From assembly GCA_003342895.1 (NCBI GenBank), contig PTFA01000312.1, positions 310,001-374,000 of the forward strand: a stretch of 64,000 nucleotides of DNA. The letters run 5' to 3'. A program made the translations under genes and the position numbers. Position 1 is the first letter of the stretch, and every line of letters begins with the position of its first letter. Of the stretch, positions 49,451 to 60,814 are shown piece by piece. Source of the DNA: Casuarius casuarius (taxonomy: Eukaryota > Chordata > Aves > Casuariiformes > Casuariidae). Below the pieces are notes generated by a model. The model was not told where the DNA came from and did no database searches. It saw only the letters and a program-made list of their open reading frames with translations.

Positions 49451-51929
49451 TAGCAGGGGTGGGGGGAAGATTCATGTTCTTGGTAGTTTCAGTACAACAG
49501 ACAGTTTTTCATGTAATTTTTAATAAAATATTTGGTTTTAGAATATGAGTTCAAAACTAATTTTATTGAGTGTGATGTTAATGTGTTAAAGCTTCTAAAG
49601 AAACTTCTAATTAAAATAATCAGTAGATCAGTTAGTGTTACACATTGATACTGTCAGCCATCTAGAACACTGTATTAAGTGTTTGAGGGTTTTTTGGTTG
49701 AGGGCTTTGGAGACTGTTTCTGAAATCATATAGGATTTTTTTTGTGCATCTACAAAAAAAAAAAATCTCAATAACCTAGTGCTTTCTCTCCTCTCTCCCC
49801 TGAGTGTAATATAAGGTTTGGAACTGACAATCCTGGTCAGGCTGCTGCTAATTGTTCTTTTGGACCCTGCTCTTTCTCTTGTAGGACTGCAGATTTGGAG
49901 TTACTGGGGTTGGTCACATACTCATGTGCTGCGTGCAAATACGTTAACCTAAGGAATTTTCTGTGAGCACTTGAGCAAATGAAATCTGAATCTCAATGGA
50001 TTTGTCCTCTCTGTCTTTATCTTTGCTACAACAGAGCTAGTTCCCCACTCCCATAGTTTCTTTGATATCTTGCTTGCCACCCTGAAATATCTTCATTTCC
50101 CCCCTCTCCCTGATGTTCCTTAACTTTTTTGCTATCTTTCAGTGGTCTCAACTTTCCCTCTTGTTTCCTAACTGTTGGTGGGTGAGAGGTGCACTACATG
50201 GTTCTGAAATTCATGTGTGCCTTCCAGCACAGTCCAGAACATGCACGCTGTTTAGCCAGTTGTGGGGTGAAAACAGAAAAGATAACTGCCGCGCTCACAC
50301 TGCAACCATTTGCTCTGTGTAGGTACTAATCTGGACACTTCTTCCCTAGCTGTTCATATTCAGGAACGTGGCATCTGAGGCCTCTACTTCCAAATTAACT
50401 TGCAGTTACTATTAGGCTCAGAAGTTATTAGAGGGGTCTTGTAGACAGGCAAAAATAAACTCTTTTCTTTAGGAAAGCGATAGTCTCAGATCACCGAGGG
50501 AAGCTTCTGAAGGATCTTGAAGTGTGTTGAGGTCATGGCTTTAATGTTGTTATTGCTGTAGTTAGAAGATTGGTTTTGTCTCACAGAGAACAGACTAAAA
50601 ATTGTCATAGATAAAGACAAAGGTGTGGTGGGACTCTGTTAGAAAGACTTCTCTCTTTTCTGGGTCCTTTCAGTGAAATTGATGCTTTAATCAAGTGTTT
50701 GTGGTAGACCGAAGCCTTGATGATTAAGAAGTTTAACTGCTCTATTTAAATTCAAATAAGTAATGGTAATTAAAGTTATGAATAACAATACGTGAAGAGT
50801 GTGTTCATTTCAGACATGACTCAGTGGACAGTAGCTGTCGAGAAAGCCTTTGGTATCATATTGAACTGGTTAGGCCTCAGAAATTTTGTAATTTTGCTTG
50901 TCCTTCTGTGTTCATCCCTGAATTTACAGAAGGATTTTTCTGTATGTAGCTTTGTTTTAACAAGGTTTTTAAAATCATTTGTCACTTAAGTAAGCAGCTT
51001 GAGGTCTTAGGACATAGATATTATCCAAATTAGTAACAATTTCCTACTGCTTGCTAGATTTAGCCATCAATTTGGGGAAACAATACATTTGAAACTTCTT
51101 ATGGTGCTTGAGTTCCAGATGTGTAACAAACCCTTGGATATCAAGAGCCATAAAAATTGGAAGGAGGCACTAAGATCAACTTCGTCTTGCCTGTTTATCT
51201 CACTGAGGAATGGACACCTGCTTAAGAATCTAAAGGTTTAGTTTCCTCTTCAACAGTGTGGGGCTTAACCAAAAAAAAATTAAGTGTATGCTAAGGCGTA
51301 GTTTTTTATTGGTCTTTCAAGATGCAGGGCTTGATTGATCTCATGTAGATGATGTATGCAAGTTGAGAATTAAAACTTGTAGGTATATCTTGGTATGCAT
51401 CAGACTTTCCCTATCTCTTTGGATGAAGTTCTTGATCAAAATTTAAAAAAAGTTTGTGTAAGTACATTATCTTCAGCTGTTTTGTATTGAGTAGCCTGTT
51501 GCATAATATGCTCAAGTTGACTTTTCTCCACCTTTCTAACATGCTGGAAGAGAGAAGGTAAACTGGGTGTAATTTCCAGCATCTCCCCCTCCCCCCTGAC
51601 GTTTTCGGGGATCGTAATCCCCCCCGCAAATTCGAGGTGGCAGTAGACACTGGAGCTGTAGATCTGAGTAAGCGATTTATCTCAGGATCATGGCAAACAG
51701 CCTTTCCTTGCTTTTCCCAGTATTGTGACATCCTCAAACCACACTGCTGGCAATGGCTTTCTAGTTCAAGATAACTCTCAATTCTTCTAATTGGTTTCTT
51801 GGAGCTTGATGTAGTACCTCCTGTAGTGGCAGTTTCAGGGCAGATTATTTTGATGGCCTGGAATTTTAGAGAATGGATGGTAGTTTATTATGCTGAAAGT
51901 AATGGATGGCTTCCTTTAGAGATAAAGCC

Positions 51930-51948
51930 TTTTTTTTTTTTTTTTTTT
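51930..51948. repeat. T19 homopolymer
   Basis: Nineteen consecutive T. No associated element recognised. Confidence 0.85.
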
Positions 51949-53226
51949 AAATCAGAATTACTGCTGTATGTGGAATATCTTTGGATCTGGAGTTCTTACC
52001 ATAGCTTTTCTGTGATGTTAGTTTGTTACAGGCTGTCCTAAAATTGCATTTGATTAGCTTAATTTTATGGTCATAGCTTGAGAAGTTCGTCTGGCAAAAG
52101 ATTGATTTTGACGTGGTAGGATGCTATCTGATGCCTTTTCTACTTAGGTAGAAAAGTACATAGTCATGAGTTGGTCCTTGTTCTTATACTTACTTTAATG
52201 TGCTGTGGTGCCTGAATCTTTGATTGTTGTTGGCACTTTACAGTGTCAACAGGCTACAGCCGATTTCAGGTGAGAGCTGGCTGTTGCCCGAACAATTCAC
52301 AACAGAGAGTCTTGGCTCTGCAGATTATTAGAGGGGACTATCTTTATTATCATGCTTAAGAGCATCTTGTTAGGCCACATTATATTCCTCTTGGATGCAT
52401 AATTAGAAGGCTATGTTGGAGAATGATCTAGGTAGGGATGACTTTTGGATTTTCTTTTTAACTCAAAGCTTTTTAAAACTCTTAGTTTCTACCACATATC
52501 CTTTCCAGCAAGACATAAATTTAGTTTGAGTTGGTCATTTTTTGTTTGTTTCTGGGGGNTTTTTTTGAGTTTTTGTCTCCTGAAAATGAATATCTCACTG
52601 GATTTTAGAAACTTCCCAAAAGACTGGGAGATGGAATCCTTGCAAGTCTTGCATCACAATCCACAATGGAGGGGAGGAAAAAAAAAAAAGCTTCAGGACT
52701 TTCTGCTTGTTGATTGTAAATAAATTCAGATGGATTTGCTTGCTGAGTTTATAACTACTTTATAACTATATAATTTTTAAAATATTCTTTCTCTCCATTA
52801 TATATGAGTACGCTCTATGTCGCTTCTGATCTTTCTTCTAAACACCTATTTCCTTCTGAGGCCCTATGCAGTGTAAAATACTTACAAATATAGCTTCTCA
52901 TTATAAAAGAGGCTTTTACTGAGGAATTGTTTCCTCATCCCCCTAAACAAAACAGCTAAGAATGGTTCCCCCCCCCCGCCTTCTTCTAAAAAGTACTGAC
53001 TCGGAGTGGCTGAGATAATACCATTGTTTGTAATTTGCTTGATTTTGAGAGAGGAGTTCAGGAGTGCTAAAATACTTCACCATGAAGTACTTTGTGGCAT
53101 TGGTTGTTAAGAAGGCTTGTTTGTCAGACAGCAGGCTGCTGGATTCTCTTCTCTTTATGCATTTATAGTAAATATAATCTCTTATCTTTAATTTTTGACT
53201 GTGGTGCATATTTTTTTCTCTTTTAG

Positions 53227-53314
53227 TGGCCTCAAGCAATCTGAAGCAGAGTCCTGCTATATAAATATAGCACGAACACTTGAATTCTATGGAGTGGAAT
53301 TGCACAGTGGTAGA
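53227..53314 (+). CDS. PTPN3: PTPN3 coding exon, residues 196-225 (end of FERM F2)
   Basis: An 88-base exon, phase 2 in and phase 0 out. It encodes [20 protein letters not shown] then YGVELHSGR. The SxAE..(Y/F)(L/I)N.A+TLE.YGVE.H motif is the last F2 helix and linker to F3 in band-4.1-type FERM domains. The acceptor is very pyrimidine-rich and the donor is gtatgt. Confidence 0.97.
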
Positions 53315-54559
53315 GTATGTTTACATTGCTGTTTTTCACTTGGAACATTTTATTATATGACTGGGTTTTTTAGATGAGCTGCTTATTTGCAGTGAAAAAT
53401 GTTAGCATTTCAACATTAGCTATACCATGTGTTTATTTTTAACTGAAGAATTTGGGTGATTTCTTCCAAAGCTTGAGTAATGTAGAAAGGTCCTAGAATT
53501 TCAGCTAAATAAGCTAGGTCTCCTGAAAGGAACACGAATGTGTTTTTGAGATGTATTGTCTTGACACTGCAATACATTTTACTTAAGAATTTCAGTAAAG
53601 CTTACGAATGTCATAGCGTGGAAGAAAATGAATGCTCTGTTTAGTGCTCTGACGTAGCTGGCAGGTATTTTCAGAGTTTACTTACTCTGGATTTCTAACA
53701 CAGACTTAAGAATATAAAGGCCCCCCCTCTTCCCCCCGGGGTCTCCAGGCTAAATCTAACTAGTGTTAGACAGCACAGATGATGACCACTAAGGATGTGT
53801 ATAAAGTCTCTCAAACACTGGATGTTCTTTGAGAGACATGTCCTAGTATTTCATTGTTTACTGGCACTTAATTATTTGATTGTACTATCTGACTGAGAGT
53901 GAAAGCCATAAAACATGCTTATTTGTGTGAGAATTACCATTTCTGTTTTTATGTAATAGCAAATTATTATAGATAGCCTTAAGCATGATTTGTGTCTGAG
54001 CTGCTGCCATCATTGGCCAACTTGCGGCATGGAAACTTACTGTAGTGTAATGCAGGTGATTAATTTCCTCAGCAAAGATGGCTATTGGTTTTTCTAATAT
54101 TTTTCTGAAATTTTTTTTATTAATAATTATGACACTGAGAATTTTAATGAGAAAAATCTTGTGTTTCTCTAATGATACAAGTGATAGAAGAGTTCGTTTT
54201 CATTTCTCAGCATGTTGTTTTCTTCTGTTTTTTCTGTATGCTACCACAAATATGTGCTCCATTTGACCTTTAAGGATTTCTAAAGCACTCTTCTGTAAAG
54301 CTACTGCAATCACATTCATTTCATAAAATATGTTCAAATTATAGAGGCATTTTTGTAATGAGGGGGGAAAGTACAAAGGAGATAAATGATTGAAGTAACC
54401 AAAATATGAACTTTGTGTGCTCTGATATGATGCTCATATCTGATGTGAGAATCAGGAGGGACCACTGTTATGTGACAACTATTAAGATCAGATTTTTTGC
54501 AAATCTTGGAGTGTCCTTTCATTCAAATACAGTGGTTGTGGGTACATAGTTTAGCATAC

Positions 54560-54995
54560 GTGAACAATTTTTTTATGTTCTTGTGTCTTACCTCTGGCAA
54601 TGGAAGATCCTTTCCAACTTCTCATAGGATGATAGCCTGTGCATGGTAAATGGGTATCTTCTTAAATCCAAGTTTGTCTCGATTGTGCCTGTCCATTGGA
54701 TCATCCTTGTTACCTTTCTGCTGTATTGAAAAGCCCTTTGTTGTTATACTTGAAATTTCCCTAAAAGTCTTTAACTTGACCAGTCTGTACCTTTTAACTT
54801 TTTTCTAGCCTAGTATTTGGATAGCCCAACCTAATTTGCCTCACAGTGAAAGTCAGGAACTTATCTGCTCTCTTAATATTCATGGGATACTTTTTCTGAA
54901 TGTACTTCAATTTTCCAACATCCTTCCTGAATTGTAGGCAGCAGAACTACGCATGGTATGTCAGCACTGGTCATACTAGTGCTGAGTAATAAGGA
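54560..54995 (-). mobile_element. Ancient CR1-type LINE fragment, reverse orientation
   Basis: The best-preserved part is 54900-54990: CTTCAATTTTCCAACATCC, TTCCTGAATTGTAGGCAGC and a CACTGGTCATACTAGTGCTG segment. It follows the reverse complement of the CR1 3' ORF2/UTR block (cagt-ttgtccacatc, ttcttgaagtgtgg, cagaactgg, accagtgctgagta). The left part is weaker, so its boundary is approximate. Confidence 0.6.
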
Positions 54996-55539
54996 TAGTT
55001 TAGAGTAGGTTCAGACATTTTCAACTAAATGAAATTTTGTGAGTGTGTGTTGGGCTGCTCTTTCAGAATGGAAATACTTTTTGGGAATACCTGCTTAAAC
55101 ATTGTATTTCTTTATCCAGTGCATTGTTTCAGATTTAATGACATGATATTTACAGGATGTCAGAATGCTAGGTGCAAGTTGCTACTCTGGGTGACACCTA
55201 ACAGTGCTTTTTATGTCATCTGAAGCAAATGGAGTACACGTTTAAATCAAACATTTTTCATTTCTATGCTCCTAAGATACAGACCCTCTTGTTACTGAGA
55301 CTTCAATTGGAATTAATATTTTGTGTCACAGCTGTTTTTTTTTGAAGGGTGGAAATTTCTCAAGCAGAATGATTTTGTAGAAGTTGAACAGAGCAACTAG
55401 CCAATTAGAAACTGTTAGGAAAGAAATAGCAAGATGAAAAAGTCATGCTGCTGTTTAAATCCATCTTTTGCTGAACTTTGAGTATTCCTTTTTGAACAGT
55501 TTTGTTCTACCTCTCCTTCTTTTATCTTGAAGTTGGTAG

Positions 55540-55960
55540 TGGAAGTAGGAAAGTACAGAGAGGGGTAACAAGAATGATCAAAATTTTGTGGAATGCCTTC
55601 TGTATCAAGTGAGCAGCCTGGAAAATGTGAATAAGAAACAAATTTTTTGCTTTGGTAATAGAAGATTTAAGGAGCTTCAGTCCACCTTGTAGAAGACAAA
55701 GGTTTAAGCAAAAAGAAATTTTTCCATGCAACATGTAACTGAAGTGTGAGGATTACCATCACAGTATCTCAATGGAGGATATAGGTGTAAATGGGTATTA
55801 AGAGCAATTAGCCAGATCAGTGAAAGGATGATTCATTGGGCCTTGTAAAACATTATAGCTTGAGGATTTCCTGGATCAGAAGCTGTAAATTGCCAAAGCT
55901 GAGAAGGAGAATATTAGTAGAGGTGTGATTGGATGACCTGTGTCTGGTGTTTTCTTGTGG
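55540..55960 (+). mobile_element. Ancient CR1-type LINE fragment, forward orientation
   Basis: It follows the order of an old sauropsid CR1 3' region. Recognisable pieces are ACAAGAATGATCAAAATTTT, TGGAATGCCTTCTGTA, TTTTTCCATGCAACATGTAA, CATCACAGTATCTCAATGGA, TGAAAGGATGATTCATTGG and AGAAGCTGTAAATTGCCAAA. The terminal microsatellite is not preserved. Highly diverged. Confidence 0.62.
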
Positions 55961-58163
55961 GTTTTTTATTACTTCTGAAATATCTATTACAAATCATTCT
56001 TCTAGACAGAAAGCTATGAGGTGAACCTTTGAACTAAGGCATTATCATTGATGATGTTCCTGAGAGCATATATGAAAAGTAATAGTGCTGGATTATATCC
56101 GAGTGAGTATGTAGGGCATGATGTTCTAGCAGATACTTTGTTTAATTTGCTAAAAGCTTTGTGCTGCATCAATCCTGTAGAAAAAACTCTTCATACTTTT
56201 TGGACTGATCTGGTAGCCTGTGTGTTGGCTGACAGTTCTCTGAAGTTCGGAATAATCTGATCCAGAGGAAAAACTCTTCTCATGCTGAAGTCACTCCTGT
56301 CGAAGTTCTCTCTTGGACATTTCAAGTTATCTGTATTGCTAAAAAACAATTAAGATGATCAGGTTGGTCTGAAATGGAATCAACTATATATGCTCCCTCA
56401 GGAATGACAGCTTTCCTACCATTTAGTGCACTGCCTCACATCTATGATAGGTGCTGCTCTAGTTTTTGGTTACATTTTTACAGGCCTTACTCATCTCTTC
56501 TTTTGAGTTTGTTTAACCAGTGTTTTAAAATATGAATGTGTTTGTGTGTCGGTGTTTTTTTATTAGCCATTGTGTCAGCTCAAAGTGAAGAAGAAATTCT
56601 GACCTTAATAATGACTTCTTAGTCACTGTTGTTTAAGACTGTCAGGCTCTTTCCCTACTCTTTTCCAAAGTAATTTGACTTCCATGATTACTATACATAG
56701 TGATTCATGAAGATTCTTAAGTGTTTCAGTCCACTGAACCCTGATAAAGTGCTGACAGTCTGGAGAAATGTCTCTGTTTCTGAAGTTTGTAGTGAAGCTC
56801 TTAAGAGACTGCCACAAAATATCCCAGCTTTGGCAGGGATGTTTAGCAAGCCTCCTAACATCCTCCACCAGCTTAGTATTCCTCAGATTTTGCCCTTTCA
56901 GCATTTTGAACACATGCTAACAGAGGTTAGGTACAAAACTGTAGCTTTTTGAAGGGCTTTATGTGTGTGGATCCTTATGATCTTATGATTCACCTCTTTC
57001 CTTGTTGCTAAGATAAAGTCTTAGTCCTCTTAGATTCTGTATGGCAGAGGAAGCAGGCGACACCTGGTTTTTATACTAATGGCCAAAAGAAACGGGTGCT
57101 TCTGCACAGGTGATTGAGAGCGGGATACTTTTGTATAATGTTTCTTGAAGAACAGATGAATGTGTTGTTTCCTTGATCTTAATGTTTTATGGTATTAAGT
57201 CAAATATTTTTCAGAAGTCAAGTGCAAGCTTCCTTTTAACAAGCAAACATGAAACTTCCACTAGGGAATTAATCTAATGAAGTCAGTTTTCATCTGCAAA
57301 CGCTTCTGCTTTTCTCCAAGGATAAATCTGAAGTGTTAAAATTGAAATATCCAAAAGTGATGTAGTATTAAGAAACTTAAGGTATTGAATTCAGTCTCTT
57401 AAGATCTGTGTACAACAGCTGGAATTCTTAATCTTGTTTTGACTCTAGACCACTTTATCTGCTTGATAATTAGTCTGATGTTAGTCTGCCTTTCATTTTC
57501 TCTCAGAGAGAGGAAGATGGGAAACTTGTAGAATTGATGTTATTGCCATGTCTACAAAAATCCAGGTAGTATTTGCAATTGAAATTAAATGTGAATCAGT
57601 ATTTAACTAGATAGATTATTGGCATGATCCTGTTTTACCTTTATAAATATTTTTTCTTTGTAAAGAAACAGATAAAGAGCAAAGCATGTGCATGACTTAT
57701 TTGTGCAGTTTAACAGCATAGATATTTTGAAAGGAAAATAAATAAGTGCACACTTTACTTTGTACATCATCTTGGAAACTCCTTGTATGAGACTCTCTTT
57801 TTTTCCCCGGTTGGAAGATCTTGATTTCAGAGTTCTTAGCTTTAACACAAGAGAATTCAGTTTAACAAATAGTGTGCAAGGTTAGTGTTTTGGACAGGAG
57901 CAAAGAAGGGGGAAATTAAGTCTGCTCTGGTACAGAGAAAATGGAGCGGTTTGGCCTAATTAACTCCATCAGTCTTTAGCTAATCCTTTATTTCTGCTAA
58001 ATCATGCAGGTTGTGAGCTCTTTATCCTAAAGCTGTCTTCTCTTCATGTTATTGGCTCTTAATAGCAGGAGCTTGAAGTAAGCATCAGATGCTACTAATA
58101 AGCCAGCTTTCTGCCCTGTTTTAGGTTGGTTATACTATGGCAGGCAGCTAAATTACATGTGTA

Positions 58164-58370
58164 TCAGCTGAAATGCCGCAGTTTGCTCCACAGCATATTA
58201 AAATAATGTGGTGGCATGTCTGGATTACTTCTATATGATGGCATAGATTTTGATGGTCTGGGAGCTTCTTCAGGTGGAGATTCAGGCACTTCTTCTAGCA
58301 GCAGTCTTTGGGAAAGCAGGGCTTGAGGCAGCTGGGGGCTGTTAATCACTTCAGCTGATTCTGAACTACC
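58164..58370 (-). pseudogene. Protein-like minus-strand open frame, possible pseudogene fragment
   Basis: On the minus strand about 65 codons are open and unusually rich in Pro, Glu and Ser (LLLEEVPESPPEEAPRPSKS, then MPSYRSNPDMPPHYF). They end in a stop at 58164-58166. Upstream, up to about 58470, protein-like pieces continue in another frame with stops between them, as in a frameshifted relic. I do not recognise the protein and see no splice site or poly(A) tail. Chance cannot be excluded. Confidence 0.2.
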
Positions 58371-59748
58371 TTATCAATATCTTGACATTAACTGCATTTG
58401 GACAGCTACCTATGTAATGATTTTCCTGTATTAAACTCGCAGAAATGGGAGTGTTAATTCTCTCGTCTTGTCAGTGTTCAGGATTATGCTAGTATTAAGG
58501 CTAGATACTAAATGTTACGTTCATCATCTGTGAACTACTGTGGTATTTCATTGGAAGTTGATAAGCCATGTTGCAAAGTAGGTTCAGCAGTTATTCAGTC
58601 GTATACCTGTATCAAACTTNTATTCAAATATTTGTGAAGGACTTTTTGTAGACTTTTCACAGTATTTCTGGAGCACATTCTACCTGTTGTATTCTTTTGT
58701 AACTTACTAATACCAAGAAACTGGAATTGGACAAGCAATGAAATGTTGTATTAGCTGAGCACAGACTACCACCTAGAGGATCAGCTAAGCTGCTGAAGGC
58801 TTTGAGAGAATCCATTACCTTTGGTCATCCTTTATAAAATATTCTGAGGCCACTGTTGAGTCAAACCTGATATTTTAACCAGTGGGTGCCACACACCTGC
58901 ATATAGATTTATGCATGTGTTCAGCTCTGTTTAGGAACCTGTGTAGTAAAATGTACGTGTGAATCATAGTGAAATGGAATCATAGCCAAGAATTGTAACT
59001 TTTGCAACTTCTGTTTGGGTTTAGCCTCAAACCTGACCAGTCAACTCCCCCCACCCCTTTTTTGTTCAAATATTTATACAAAAGCAGCATGCATTTCCTC
59101 TTGAGTATCTTTCAATAGGGATAAAGATGTTGTAAATATATGGATGTGTTTTTCCTGTTAAGCATGTTAAGCTAACATAGTGTTTTTGTTTTAATTAGCA
59201 GTGGATTGTTTTGTGTGTCGAATACTCATGTATGCATATATATTTCTCTAGCATGTTCTCATTTGCAGAATTGTGGTCACCTCCTGCAAAGCTTTAGTTA
59301 GTAAGATCTCCTTGGAAATCATAAGGAGTTATTTCCTTTGTCTTTCTAAACAGTTTAGAGTCAGGAGATTTGTGCCCAATATCCAAAATTCTTTCATGTT
59401 TTAATTGACTCGTCTTAGGAAGTACTTCACCTTCTTTCCCATAGTTAAATTAATATAAGGCTAGACTTGAAACTTCGTAGTCTGATATGGACCTAAAAGA
59501 TACCTAGTGTAGTAAGATGAACATTGCAACTCTTTTTAATGAGCGAGACTTTATATTATGTATTAGATAAGATCAAAGAAGAGAGATGCATGAGAAGAAA
59601 AATCAGAATAAGTGACTGAATTTTTTGGCTCAAGTGTTGCATTTTAAGCTTGCCCATGCCATGAGTATAAGAAACTTGAAAATGAAATTTATAAATAGGT
59701 AAATGACACAAACTGCATCTGTATTCTTACAATATTTTTCTTTTTCAG

Positions 59749-59837
59749 GATCTTCATAATCTAGATCTCATGATAGGGATTGCATCAGGTGGTATTGCTG
59801 TGTATAGAAAACTCATCTGCACAAGCTTCTATCCTTG
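59749..59837 (+). CDS. PTPN3: PTPN3 coding exon, residues 226-255 (start of FERM F3)
   Basis: An 89-base exon, phase 0 in and phase 2 out. It encodes [20 protein letters not shown] then KLICTSFYP and the first two bases of a Trp/Cys codon. It forms the first strands of the PH-like F3 lobe (D.....LMIGI.S.G..VY). As I recall, the next exon in mammals continues VNILKISFKRKKFFI. That sequence is not found in the remaining 4.2 kb, so the normal next exon lies beyond the window. Donor ggtaaat. Confidence 0.96.
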
Positions 59838-60326
59838 GTAAATTGCTTTATTAGTTAAGAAATGTATATACTCCTAAATCTCATTTCCACTTGCTTTAGC
59901 ATTTATTGCAAAGACAACTGCTATGTATAAATTTGTTCTTTATGGTGTATCATGGTGTTCCCTTGCATTGAGGTAAAAATGAAGGTTGTTGCTTAGGCTT
60001 TTACTTAAATAGAACTTAAAATGTTATGCATAATTTCCTCATATAACTTAGAACAGTTTTCTTGGAGAACATTTCTAGTAACATGATATAATGTTCCTAA
60101 CCGTCACAGGAAAAATGCATTCTAATGGGTTGTACTTGCTATTGGCTTCTTAATTGTATTAAAAACTGCTTGTTAACAGTATTCTTTAAATACTCAAGTC
60201 ATTCTGTCCTTTCATTATGAACCTAACATGTTTGCTATGGGAAAGCAATAAAATAGGTTGAAATAGTTTGAATTATAATTAAAAAGATACTGCAGTGTCT
60301 TGAATTTTCTCCTTTTTTCTTTGCAG

Positions 60327-60399
60327 TGAGTTGTCTTTCAACTCACTTGGATATGCTGCATCCATCCTAGATGGATGTCAATACTTTCATACAGTATAG
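60327..60399 (+). CDS. PTPN3: Candidate alternative terminal exon of PTPN3
   Basis: A strong acceptor (tctccttttttctttgcag) ends at 60326. Joined to the phase-2 donor at 59837, it gives an open frame of 24 residues (C, then ELSFNSLGYAASILDGC, then QYFHTV) ending in TAG at 60397-60399. An AATAAA follows at 60432-60437, with a GU-containing stretch (aactgtgtcctg) about 30 bases later. The product would be about 278 residues. It would stop inside FERM F3 and lack the PDZ and phosphatase domains. The tail does not resemble the normal F3 continuation. Everything here is inference from sequence signals. Confidence 0.3.
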
Positions 60400-60431
60400 T
60401 GGTATTTTATATTTTTCCTTCTATAATGGAT

Positions 60432-60437
60432 AATAAA
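60432..60437 (+). terminator. AATAAA polyadenylation signal in PTPN3 intron
   Basis: Located 33 bases after the in-frame TAG of the candidate alternative exon. It would serve intronic polyadenylation if that exon is used. AATAAA by itself is common by chance. Confidence 0.3.
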
Positions 60438-60794
60438 GCATAAAAGGCTTTTATCATTCATTTTTAACTGTGTCCTGAGCTCTGCACTTTCATCTGTCAA
60501 TCTCTCAACTCTTTTAAACAGCTGCAGGTTTTAAGAACTGCCAGCTTGAGGCAAATTTTTTTTCTTCTCCGAGTCGTCTTCTGCCAACTTAGTGACCTGA
60601 GATACGAATGGGTAATAGCAATACCTGAACAGCATAGCAGTAACATTTTAAAATCCAGGACTAATGATTTTTAGGGAGGAGAAGCAATGCTTTATAGCAC
60701 TTAAGACAGAAATTCACAACTTCCTATAGTACTTCTACTCCTGGAGAGCGTAGAGGAATCCAAACACATGCTAAAATGTTATGTGTAGACTAGG

Positions 60795-60814
60795 CCCCCC
60801 CCCCCCCTTTTTTT
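60795..60814. repeat. C13-T7 pyrimidine homopolymer pair
   Basis: Thirteen C followed by a T run. Length uncertain in draft sequence. Confidence 0.8.

Larger units (their letters stand above)
49366..53226 (+). other. PTPN3: PTPN3 intron (3.86 kb)
   Basis: GTAACC donor and tttttttctcttttag acceptor. An A/GA-rich tract at 49407-49450 follows the donor, and a T19 run occurs at 51930-51948. No coding exon seen. Confidence 0.9.
53315..59748 (+). other. PTPN3: PTPN3 intron (6.43 kb)
   Basis: GTATGT donor and aatatttttctttttcag acceptor. It carries two old CR1 fragments in opposite orientations (54560-54995 minus, 55540-55960 plus) and a proline-rich minus-strand open frame at 58164-58370. No other exon seen. 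Confidence 0.88.

Noticed and set aside
56623..56952. Overlapping open frames on both strands (96 and 81 codons)
   Set aside because: Both strands are open over the same region with no recognisable motifs, splice sites or codon bias. Typical of chance frames.
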